A DNA stretch of 46,195 nucleotides, taken from contig JAGRBY010000005.1 of NCBI GenBank assembly GCA_020433835.1, positions 1 through 46,195 on the forward strand, read 5' to 3'. The position numbers and the translations under genes were made by a program. The notes beneath the pieces were generated by a model. That model searched no databases. It worked only from the letters and a program-made list of their open reading frames with translations, and was not told the DNA's origin. The DNA comes from Anaerolineae bacterium (lineage in GTDB: Bacteria > Chloroflexota > Anaerolineae > 4572-78 > J111). Below, one piece after another: positions 16,155 to 23,749 of this stretch (position 1 is its first letter; each line of letters begins with the position of its first letter).

Positions 16155-17794
16155 GTGTTGTAACCGTTACGGTTTTAAGCGAGGGCAAGCTCATGGATCC
16201 CATCTATGAGCTTGTATCCCTTGATATTCGCAAAGAGGTGAACCGCATCCCCTACGCTCAACTTGTTTTGCTGGATGGCGATGCGACGAAGCAGACCTTT
16301 GCAATCAGCGATGAGCCTTTTTTTGAACCGGGGAAGGTAATTGAAATCAAATTGCGGTACGAGGACGCCCCCGCCCAGGAGGCGACGGTATTCAAGGGTG
16401 TTGTGGTCGGGCACGGGGTGGAAGCCGGCGGCCAGGGATCACTGCTGACGGTTGAACTCAAAGATGCTGCGATCAAGCTGACCTATGTTAGAAAAAGTGC
16501 AATTTATCGAGATCAGACCGATGACAAGGTTATCGGGCAAATCATTAGCAATAATGGGCTAAAGAAAGGCTCAGTCCCGGCCACGCAGCCTCAACATGCC
16601 CAACTGGTGCAATATTATTGCACGGACTGGGATTTTATTCTAAGCCGGGCAGAAGCCCAGGGCCTGCTGGTGATGGTCGATGACGGAGAAATTTCTCTGC
16701 CCGCAATCGCCCTGATCGGGCAGCCCAAGCACACATTTGAATATGGGCTAACTGACATATTCAACTTTGAAATAGAGGCGGATGCCGGGCACCAATACCC
16801 GGATGTCCAAAGCATTGCCTGGGATATCAAAAACCAGAAACTAACCAAAGTAGCCAAAGCCAAAGATTTCAAGCTGTCGCAAAGCAATCTTAACGGGGCC
16901 AAAATCGCCAAGACAATTGGGGTGGAGTCTAACCTACTCGCCAGTCCCGTGCCGTTGGCCCCCAAGGAATTGCAGGCCTGGTCTGATGCCACCCTGGCCC
17001 GCAGCCGGATGTCGATGGTTAAGGGGCGCATTGCCGTACCGGGCTTTGGCGACATAAAACCCCTGGACATCATGGAAGTTAGCGGTATAGGCAAACGCTT
17101 TAACGGTAAAACTTTGGTAACCGGCATTCGCCACCAAGTGAGCGAGCAGGGCTGGCAAACTGATGTCCAGTTCGGCCTGGCGGCGGAGCGTTTTGTCGAC
17201 CGGCGAGATATTGTCGATGTGCCGGCAGCCGGATTGTTGCCGGCCGTCAACGGTTTGCAAATCGGCCTAGTCGATCAATTTGAGGAAGATCCGGACAAGG
17301 AATTTCGGGTTAAGGTCATCTTACCCGGCATCGATCAGAAAACGGGCAGCATCTGGGCCCGTTTGGCCTCACCGGATGCCGGCAAAGATCGGGGTTACTT
17401 TTTCCGGCCCGAAGCGGGCGATGAAGTTGTAGTCGGCTTCTTCAATGACGATCCCCGGCAGGCGGTTATCCTGGGGGCAATGTATAGCTCAAAGAATACG
17501 CCACCCAAAGATGTTTCAAAACTAACGAAGAAAAATATAGATAAGGCTATAGTTACCAAAACCGGTACCATCATCCGCTTTGTAGACGACTCCAAATCAT
17601 CGGTTTCCATCGAAACCCCGCAAGCCAACAAAATCATCCTGGATGATGATGCCCAAACCATAGAGATAGCCGATCAACATGGCAACACGATCACCATGAG
17701 CAAGGATGGAATCGTGTTAAAGAGTGCCAAAGACCTAAAAATTGATGCCAGTGGCAATGTAGAAATCAAAGGACAAAAAGTGGATGTAAAATGA
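16151..17794 (+). CDS. VgrG-like spike protein (Pvc8-like)
   Basis: A 547-aa fusion of gp27-like and gp5-like parts. Residues about 1-365 are the phage late control D/gp27-type ring (MDPIYELVSLDIRKEVNRIPYAQLVLLDGD; YCTDWDFILSRAEAQGLLV). Residues about 370-465 are the OB-fold of the gp5/VgrG baseplate V type (VDQFEEDPDKEFRVKVILPG; FFRPEAGDEVVVGFFNDDPRQAVILGAMYSS). The rest is a short beta-helix needle with repeated DxxGxxxxI patterns. It forms the trimeric central spike that carries the PAAR tip. No extra effector domain is attached. Confidence 0.94.
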   Translation: MSVVTVTVLSEGKLMDPIYELVSLDIRKEVNRIPYAQLVLLDGDATKQTFAISDEPFFEPGKVIEIKLRYEDAPAQEATVFKGVVVGHGVEAGGQGSLLTVELKDAAIKLTYVRKSAIYRDQTDDKVIGQIISNNGLKKGSVPATQPQHAQLVQYYCTDWDFILSRAEAQGLLVMVDDGEISLPAIALIGQPKHTFEYGLTDIFNFEIEADAGHQYPDVQSIAWDIKNQKLTKVAKAKDFKLSQSNLNGAKIAKTIGVESNLLASPVPLAPKELQAWSDATLARSRMSMVKGRIAVPGFGDIKPLDIMEVSGIGKRFNGKTLVTGIRHQVSEQGWQTDVQFGLAAERFVDRRDIVDVPAAGLLPAVNGLQIGLVDQFEEDPDKEFRVKVILPGIDQKTGSIWARLASPDAGKDRGYFFRPEAGDEVVVGFFNDDPRQAVILGAMYSSKNTPPKDVSKLTKKNIDKAIVTKTGTIIRFVDDSKSSVSIETPQANKIILDDDAQTIEIADQHGNTITMSKDGIVLKSAKDLKIDASGNVEIKGQKVDVK

Positions 17795-17985
17795 AAGAAA
17801 TCAATCTACAAATCACTATTGATGAAGCTAACCTCGTTCTAGAAGCGTTGGGCAACCTACCTTTTGCCAGGGTCTATGCCCTTATTGGCAAGATACAGGA
17901 GCAGGCCGGCCAACAACTCAATTCAGCAACCCCGCCGGCTGAAACGAACCAGACCGGCCATGCCGGGCCAACCCTTAAGGAGTAA
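17791..17985 (+). CDS. small eCIS protein (64 aa), unassigned
   Basis: Overlaps the spike stop by 4 nt (ATGA). Residues 1-45 form two predicted helices with a conserved-looking core, ANLVLEALGNLPFARVYALIGKIQEQ, followed by a flexible tail rich in Thr, Pro and Gly. Similar short proteins with a VLEAL..LPF..V..LI.KI pattern occur in phage tail clusters. The AAGGAG that serves gp25 lies at its 3' end. The role is unknown; the overlap argues that it is really translated. Confidence 0.65.
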   Translation: MKEINLQITIDEANLVLEALGNLPFARVYALIGKIQEQAGQQLNSATPPAETNQTGHAGPTLKE

Positions 17986-17989
17986 GCCA

Positions 17990-18409
17990 ATGCCTACCGA
18001 TCAATCATTTTTGGGGACCGGTTGGAGTTTTCCGCCCACCTTTACCGCAGGCGGGGCAGCGGTAGAACTGGTTTCGGGGGTTGAAGATATTCATCAGAGT
18101 TTGCAGATTCTCCTGGCCACTCGCCTGGGTGAGCGGGTGATGCAAGATGACTTTGGCTGCGATTTATCCAGTCTACTCTTTGCCGAAATCGATCAAGACC
18201 TGCTCAACTCTCTCAGCAGCCTTATTTCGGATGCCATTTTATACCATGAACCCCGCATCAAGCTGGATAAACTGAACATTGCTGAAGATAAAAACCGGCA
18301 AGGCCTGTTGTTGATCGGTATCGAGTACACGATCAGGAACACAAACTCGCGTTTCAATATGGTCTATCCATTTTACATCAACGAGGCTACGACTCCGGGG
18401 GTCTTGTAG
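17990..18409 (+). CDS. baseplate wedge protein gp25 (GPW/gp25 family, Pvc9-like)
   Basis: Start placed at ATG 17990 (139 aa), with AAGGAG 7 nt upstream and 4 nt after the previous stop; a longer frame from 17864 would overlap the 64-aa gene. Shows the gp25 lysozyme-like pattern: 'FLGTGWSFPPTF' start, 'EDIHQSLQILLATRLGERVMQDDFGCDLSSLLF' core with the E-R-x-M motif, and 'INEATTPGVL' end. gp25 links the wedge to the sheath in contractile tails. Confidence 0.93.
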   Translation: MPTDQSFLGTGWSFPPTFTAGGAAVELVSGVEDIHQSLQILLATRLGERVMQDDFGCDLSSLLFAEIDQDLLNSLSSLISDAILYHEPRIKLDKLNIAEDKNRQGLLLIGIEYTIRNTNSRFNMVYPFYINEATTPGVL

Positions 18410-18444
18410 TCGGTAGTCAGTGAACTGGTAACTGATTACTTTAC

Positions 18445-18576
18445 TACCCGACATCATATTTAGCTTAGGCTAAAATTAGACAGAATTTACAGGATTAACA
18501 CTATTTTTAGCCTAAATCCTGATAATTTTGTTAATCCTGTCCAATATTTAGTCGTGACTAAAATGTTTGTCGGGTA
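18445..18576. repeat. nested inverted-repeat element inside the eCIS operon
   Basis: Outer arms TACCCGACA (18445-18453) and TGTCGGGTA (18568-18576) enclose inner arms ACAGGATTAACA (18489-18500) and TGTTAATCCTGT (18529-18540). Imperfect TTTAGxCTAAA motifs lie between. On both sides are ACTGATTACT-type direct repeats. It fills the only large gap (207 bp) in this part of the operon and looks like a small palindromic insertion. Confidence 0.55.
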
Positions 18577-18616
18577 ATGAAACTGATTACTGATAACTGA
18601 TCGAGAACGGTCAACT

Positions 18617-19051
18617 ATGCCAGATTTCATTCTTGTAGAAGGTGATAAAGCTAATTTTTTGCCTAACTTTGGGGCCGCGGTTGTGGTTGTTCAGCCCGGC
18701 GATCTTAAAGGAAGCGGGCCGGCCACGCTGAACGGTAAAAAAATTTGTGTAGATGGTGATGAAAAAAAGGTTTCCGTACCCGGCTGCACCTATATGACCC
18801 CGCAGTATTCCATTCCGGGAACGGGCACGCTCAAAATAGCGGCTCTGGCCGGAAACCAAAAGGCCAAGAAAACCAATACGGGAGGCAAAGCCGTCTTACT
18901 TAAAGGGGGTAATTTTACGGCAAAGTTTGAAGTGCAAAGCCCGGCCAAGCAGCCTCCACCGGGGCCTGGCTCGCCTATTCCAGACCCTATGTCCCAATAT
19001 TCCGGACAGGGAACGTTTATTACGACAAATACAAAATTCCAAGGAAGCTGA
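18617..19051 (+). CDS. PAAR-like spike tip protein (Pvc10-like)
   Basis: A 144-aa Gly/Pro/Lys-rich protein: 'LPNFGAAVVVVQPGDLKGSGPATLNGKKICVDGDE' followed by 'VSVPGCTYMTPQYSIPGTGTLKIAAL' and a C-terminal Pro/Gly tail. The order and the GxAxxNGKKxCxxGD, VxVxGCxY pattern match the PAAR-like (DUF4150/DUF4280-type) proteins that sharpen eCIS spikes. The gene sits in the expected place between gp25 and baseplate J. Confidence 0.72.
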   Translation: MPDFILVEGDKANFLPNFGAAVVVVQPGDLKGSGPATLNGKKICVDGDEKKVSVPGCTYMTPQYSIPGTGTLKIAALAGNQKAKKTNTGGKAVLLKGGNFTAKFEVQSPAKQPPPGPGSPIPDPMSQYSGQGTFITTNTKFQGS

Positions 19052-19078
19052 TGGAAATTCAAATATTGTCTGACAATT

Positions 19079-22000
19079 ATGAACCAATCTGCCGATAATC
19101 CTTCCCCGTACAACCAACTTTTTCGACGCGATGGCACCAGCCAGGCGGCGCGCCGCCTGGCAGCCCTTGACCCCGACTATGTATCCGTGGATGAGCGTTC
19201 GCTCAAAGACTTGCTGGCCTTTGCCCGCGAATATGCCAAAGAATTGCAATACTTTGATGTAGAAAATGGGCAGGTGCAGGCCGTAGATGATTGGCGTAAT
19301 TTTCTGCGCGACGTCGAAAACAATAAAGAATTAAACCTGGATGATGTGGTGGCGTTTATGCAGGAGCCGGCCAAATTTTCGCCTGAGCAAGCCCAACTCT
19401 ACACCCGCCCCCATTTTGTGCTGTTTCTAACCTTTCTACAGTTACTTGACCACGTTCAAGCTCAACTCAACACGCTCACCCGCCGACATCTGGATTTTTA
19501 TTATCAGCAAGTGCTGCGCATGACCAAAAAGCCCGGCACCCCGAATCAGGTTCATGTTCTGGTAGACCTGGCTCCGGATAGCGCCCAATTCCTGCTTCCG
19601 GCTGGAACCGCTCTAGATGCCGGTACAGACAGTTTGGGGCAGGACCTTATCTATCGCACCGATCGGGATATTGTTGTCAACCAGGCCCAGGTTGCCCAAC
19701 TTCGCTCAATCTATATCGACCGGCGAGTTACCGGCATTCGAGAAGCCAGAGAGGAATATGAAGGCTCTAAGACCGAAGCGTTTATGTCCATGCTTCAGAT
19801 TGCCCTGGGCCAGCCCCAGCCTGGCGACCCTTTGCCCTTCTATGAGATGGAACAGGCACCCGTGGCTAAAACGCAAAAAATTGAAGGGCTGGATGGCTAT
19901 GACTTTCTCAAGTCATTGAAGGCGCTAATAGACTTTGTGAACACCAATCTGTTTATGGATTTTTCTGACTTCCGCAGCCTGATACGCCTCAAACATCAAC
20001 GGGAGCAGGCTAACGACGAATGGATAGCAATCAATAAAAAATTAGAAATAATTGGTAAGGCAACAATAGCAAACTTTGAAGTGACTCCGGCAGACTCGAG
20101 AGATTTTGATAACAACCTTAAAAAAGCTCTGGGAAACGCCACCGATGAGGATATTAAACACATGTTCGATGGGGTTCCCGAGGTGGCTAGCCTTTACGAC
20201 GCCTATGATAAGCGCGGGAGACCAGATTTAAAAGCGCAAATTAGTCAGCGTATCCGGGAACGTCTGCACTTAGAAATGTCAGACTTTACCGCCATGATGC
20301 AGCTTAAAGTACAGATAGAGAATGAGTGGTTCGAGATCAACCGTATCCTGGTCAAGGCCGGGCAGAAAAAACGAATTAACCCAGAGCCGCCGTACTCCCT
20401 GCCTGCCGATGCATCCCCAACCAACTTTGAAGCAAATTTGGTTGCCGCTGTTGGCCCGCTGGAGTATCCGCACGCCCCAAATGGGCAGGCCATTGCGAAT
20501 ATAGACCAGTATGCCACCCATTTTCTGGCCATTGAAAACTACTTCTTTATGTCCGCCAAAAACTTCTCTTATCTCATAAGTATAGCCGAGCGATCGCTAA
20601 CCGAGACCGCGCCACCGTCCCCCACCGAATGGGACACAGTTTATGAGATCCTGGCAGAGGCTTATAAGAAAAAAGTCTATGCCAGTCTTACTGACGAATT
20701 GGCAGCAGCCCGAGACAAAAAAGAATTAGCCACGATGATCGGCATTGCCTTGGGGGAGAAACCGGACCAGGATGAACTGGACCTGGCCCTGAGCAAACTG
20801 AGAAGATATATTACAAGTAGCAATAATGAGTTTGAGTTCCTTGAAACGGTCAGCCAAAACTGGACCAAAGGCGATGAGGTTGGTGACAAGGACTGGGATC
20901 GAGTTTACCGCATTGTACAGAACGCTCTGTATGTCCGGCTTGGGATACCGGTAGCCCAAAAAGTAGAATGGCTCAACCTATACCCGGCCGAAGATGCAAC
21001 CAAGGTAGAAGTGAAACTTGGTCTTGAAGCAGAAAAGGGGTCGCCCCGTTGGAGTACTTTTGGCCAGGGTCAGCCGGCGATTAACCCGAACGATCCGCCA
21101 CCGGCTTCATTTGGCTGGGCCATCAGTTCGCCCTTGCTGGCTTTAAGTCAGGGGGTGCGGACCATAAGCCTGACTTTGGGCTTTCAACAAAGCGATCATT
21201 TTAATGAGGGCCTGATCCGCGCTTTGTTTCCGGTTTCAGTGGACAGTGAGGGCGACAGCCCCTTATTTCTTGTTGAGAAGAATGCCGGCCCGTTCCGCAT
21301 TGAGCTGACCACTGAAAAAGGCTGGATTGAGCCTGATACCCTCAAAGTTGGGGTAGCGGATTATTATGACCTGAGTGGTATGCCGAAATCAAAGCAAGAC
21401 ACCTCGCTGCCGGCCCTAAAATTTGAGTTGACCTTCGAAGAAGATAAAGAAGCTATTGGGCCATTGCCTGATGGGGAAACCCGGCTAGACCCTCGCTGGC
21501 CTGTACTCAGAATAATCTTACGGCCAATCTCTGATGCCAAACAAGGCACAACAGGCACGTATTCTACGCCTTATCAGCACTTTCAGAACCTGGTTCTTGC
21601 CAAAACGCATCTAAACGTTGGCGTATCAAACTTGACCGAATTTCAAGTAGAAAATGATGAAACGGTACTGGACTCGACCAAACCATTTGAACCCTTTGGC
21701 ACCAGCCCATCGGCCGGGTCTCGTTTCTATTTTGGTCATCCTGAAATCGTTTACAAAAAACTTGACCGCCTGGATTTCAATATCGAGTGGATGGGCGTCC
21801 CTAAAGATATGGAAACCTATTATAAAACTTATTCTGATGTGGATACTTCCTCTAATCCTGTCGCGACTTATACCCCACCGGTGACCTTTACCACGCCGGT
21901 GACCAACCAAACCTTTACGGCTCGGATGGGGCTTATGGATAAACACCTCGATGTTCAACTGGCAGGTGAAACTCCATTATTTAACAATGAGGATGCCCGT

Positions 22001-23659
22001 CAGAGGCGGACTATTCCTTTTGATCAGGTTCCGGGGGCGCTTCAAGCGGGGCGGCCCGGATATGTCTATAACCGAGACCTGGATGTTGTCACAGGTGAAG
22101 ATCTCCGCACCTGGAGCAGGTATTGGCAATGGGAACTGAATTCTCCCGATTTTCAACATGGTGCCTTCCCGACGGTTGTCGCCAAAAAATCGCTGGCCTT
22201 GACAACTGCAATCTCTAAGGGTGAAGGCAGTGCCCTTGTGGCTGAACATTATCAGGTCAATCCACCTTATACGCCAACCATCAAGCAGATGAGTCTGGGC
22301 TATGCTGCCTCAGTAGAAATTCGCATGGCAGCTTACAAGCCGGAATCTCAAGTTGACCGCATCTTTCATATTCAACCGTTTGGCTACAGTGAAGTTGAGC
22401 CTGAAGCCCTCACCGGGCATTACCCGTTTTTGCCACAATACCACTACGAAGGTGAACTCTACATCGGCATCCAAGAGGTGCACCCGCCCCAAAATCTGTC
22501 TTTTCTGTTCCAGATGGCGGAGGGCAGCGCCAACCCGGACCTGGACCCCGCACCCATAGCCTGGAGTTATCTCAGCGGCAACCGCTGGATCAGCCTGGAC
22601 AACGGGAATGTACTGCAAGATACCACCCGAGGCCTGATCAATTCGGGCATTATTTCGTTTGCCCTCGAACCGGTTCACCCCAGCACGCTGCTTCCCTCCC
22701 ACTTGTATTGGATCCGGGCCGCTATTCCTCGGGATAGTTACAGCGTCTGCGACACCGTGGCTATTCATACCCAGGCCGTTTCAGCCACCTTTGTTGACCA
22801 GGACAATGCGCCCGATCATGTAAGCCGGCCCTTACCCGCCGAAAGCATTGCCGATCTGGTTGCTCCCCTGCCTGAAGTTAGCGCCATTCGCCAGCCGTAT
22901 ACCTCTTACGGCGGCAAAATGGCCGAGCAGGACAGCACCTTCTACACTCGCATCAGTGAGCGATTGCGCCACAAGCACAGGGCCTTGACCCTATGGGATT
23001 ACGAACATTTGCTCCTGGAGCAATTTCCCCAGGTTTATAAAGCCAAATGCCTGCCGGCAAATCCCAACAATCCGGGCCATGTCGAGCTTATCATCATTCC
23101 CGATATCAAGAATAAGCTGCCCTTCAACCCCTTTGAGCCTAAGGCCCCAACCGATCTGATTGCCGATATTGAAACCTACCTGGCAAGCCATACATCGGCC
23201 TTTGCTACGGTCAAGGTTAGAAATGCCCATTATGTGCCGATAAAAGTGCGCTTTGCGGTGCGCTTTCGGCCCGGCTACAACGAGGGCTTTTACAAACAGC
23301 GTTTGAATGAAGAGATCAACCGCTTCTTGTCGCCCTGGGCCTACGAGGACGGCGCGGAAATCGTGATTGGCGGCAGAATTTATGCCAATGTCATCGTCAA
23401 CTTTATTGAAGAACGGCCGTATATCGATTATGTGGCTGAAATCAAACTCTTCAGCAGCGAAGACGGCGGCCAAAGCTTCAATCTGGCCCGGCCGTCTACG
23501 GCAGAGGCCGGCACCTGGGTTGAGACAAACAGGCCCGATGGCGTGCTGGTGGCAGCCCGTCAGCACGAGATTGATATGATCTCGGACGCAGGGTATGAAG
23601 CGGAAGACTTTACCGGAATTAATTATATGAAAATAGAGCTTGACTTTATTGTGGGTTGA
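19079..23659 (+). CDS. giant baseplate J-like wedge protein (Pvc11-like) with helical insertion
   Basis: 1526 aa, longer than the ~1000 aa usual for this family as I recall it. The N-terminal ~270 residues contain 'RHLDFYYQQVLRM' and 'VHVLVDLAPDSAQFLLPAGTALDAG', typical of Pvc11 wedge proteins. About residues 284-625 form an unusual, highly helical insertion of repeated modules, each with an F-x-x-L...EW-x-x-I/V-x-x-I/L-x-x-A pattern. The following beta part (650-1250) contains 'LSLTLGFQQSDHF' and 'QVEHYQVNPPYTPTIKQMSLGYAASVEI'. The C-terminal quarter (about 1290-1526) has the baseplate J motif 'YTRISERLRHKHRALTLWDYEHLLLEQFPQVYKAKCLP' and 'AYEDGAEIVIGGRIYANVIVNFIEERPYIDYV'. The start context has no good RBS. 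Confidence 0.93.
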   Translation: MNQSADNPSPYNQLFRRDGTSQAARRLAALDPDYVSVDERSLKDLLAFAREYAKELQYFDVENGQVQAVDDWRNFLRDVENNKELNLDDVVAFMQEPAKFSPEQAQLYTRPHFVLFLTFLQLLDHVQAQLNTLTRRHLDFYYQQVLRMTKKPGTPNQVHVLVDLAPDSAQFLLPAGTALDAGTDSLGQDLIYRTDRDIVVNQAQVAQLRSIYIDRRVTGIREAREEYEGSKTEAFMSMLQIALGQPQPGDPLPFYEMEQAPVAKTQKIEGLDGYDFLKSLKALIDFVNTNLFMDFSDFRSLIRLKHQREQANDEWIAINKKLEIIGKATIANFEVTPADSRDFDNNLKKALGNATDEDIKHMFDGVPEVASLYDAYDKRGRPDLKAQISQRIRERLHLEMSDFTAMMQLKVQIENEWFEINRILVKAGQKKRINPEPPYSLPADASPTNFEANLVAAVGPLEYPHAPNGQAIANIDQYATHFLAIENYFFMSAKNFSYLISIAERSLTETAPPSPTEWDTVYEILAEAYKKKVYASLTDELAAARDKKELATMIGIALGEKPDQDELDLALSKLRRYITSSNNEFEFLETVSQNWTKGDEVGDKDWDRVYRIVQNALYVRLGIPVAQKVEWLNLYPAEDATKVEVKLGLEAEKGSPRWSTFGQGQPAINPNDPPPASFGWAISSPLLALSQGVRTISLTLGFQQSDHFNEGLIRALFPVSVDSEGDSPLFLVEKNAGPFRIELTTEKGWIEPDTLKVGVADYYDLSGMPKSKQDTSLPALKFELTFEEDKEAIGPLPDGETRLDPRWPVLRIILRPISDAKQGTTGTYSTPYQHFQNLVLAKTHLNVGVSNLTEFQVENDETVLDSTKPFEPFGTSPSAGSRFYFGHPEIVYKKLDRLDFNIEWMGVPKDMETYYKTYSDVDTSSNPVATYTPPVTFTTPVTNQTFTARMGLMDKHLDVQLAGETPLFNNEDARQRRTIPFDQVPGALQAGRPGYVYNRDLDVVTGEDLRTWSRYWQWELNSPDFQHGAFPTVVAKKSLALTTAISKGEGSALVAEHYQVNPPYTPTIKQMSLGYAASVEIRMAAYKPESQVDRIFHIQPFGYSEVEPEALTGHYPFLPQYHYEGELYIGIQEVHPPQNLSFLFQMAEGSANPDLDPAPIAWSYLSGNRWISLDNGNVLQDTTRGLINSGIISFALEPVHPSTLLPSHLYWIRAAIPRDSYSVCDTVAIHTQAVSATFVDQDNAPDHVSRPLPAESIADLVAPLPEVSAIRQPYTSYGGKMAEQDSTFYTRISERLRHKHRALTLWDYEHLLLEQFPQVYKAKCLPANPNNPGHVELIIIPDIKNKLPFNPFEPKAPTDLIADIETYLASHTSAFATVKVRNAHYVPIKVRFAVRFRPGYNEGFYKQRLNEEINRFLSPWAYEDGAEIVIGGRIYANVIVNFIEERPYIDYVAEIKLFSSEDGGQSFNLARPSTAEAGTWVETNRPDGVLVAARQHEIDMISDAGYEAEDFTGINYMKIELDFIVG

Positions 23660-23684
23660 AGTGTACCACCGAGGATAAAATTCT

Positions 23685-23728
23685 AACCCTCTCCCCAATT
23701 TGGGAGAAGAGGCCGGCCGGTGAGGGTT
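23685..23728. repeat. REP-like inverted repeat
   Basis: AACCCTC (23685-23691) and GAGGGTT (23722-23728) enclose a second hairpin CTCCC-N6-GGGAG (23691-23706). A CCCTCTCCC...GGTGAGGG palindrome of this kind is a widespread intergenic repeat. It lies just before the ribosome site of the fibre gene. Confidence 0.5.
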
Positions 23729-23749
23729 ATACGAGAAGGAGAAAAATTT

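Noticed and set aside
17864..17989. N-terminal extension of gp25
   Set aside because: It overlaps the 64-aa gene in another phase, and the ATG at 17990 has an AAGGAG at proper spacing.
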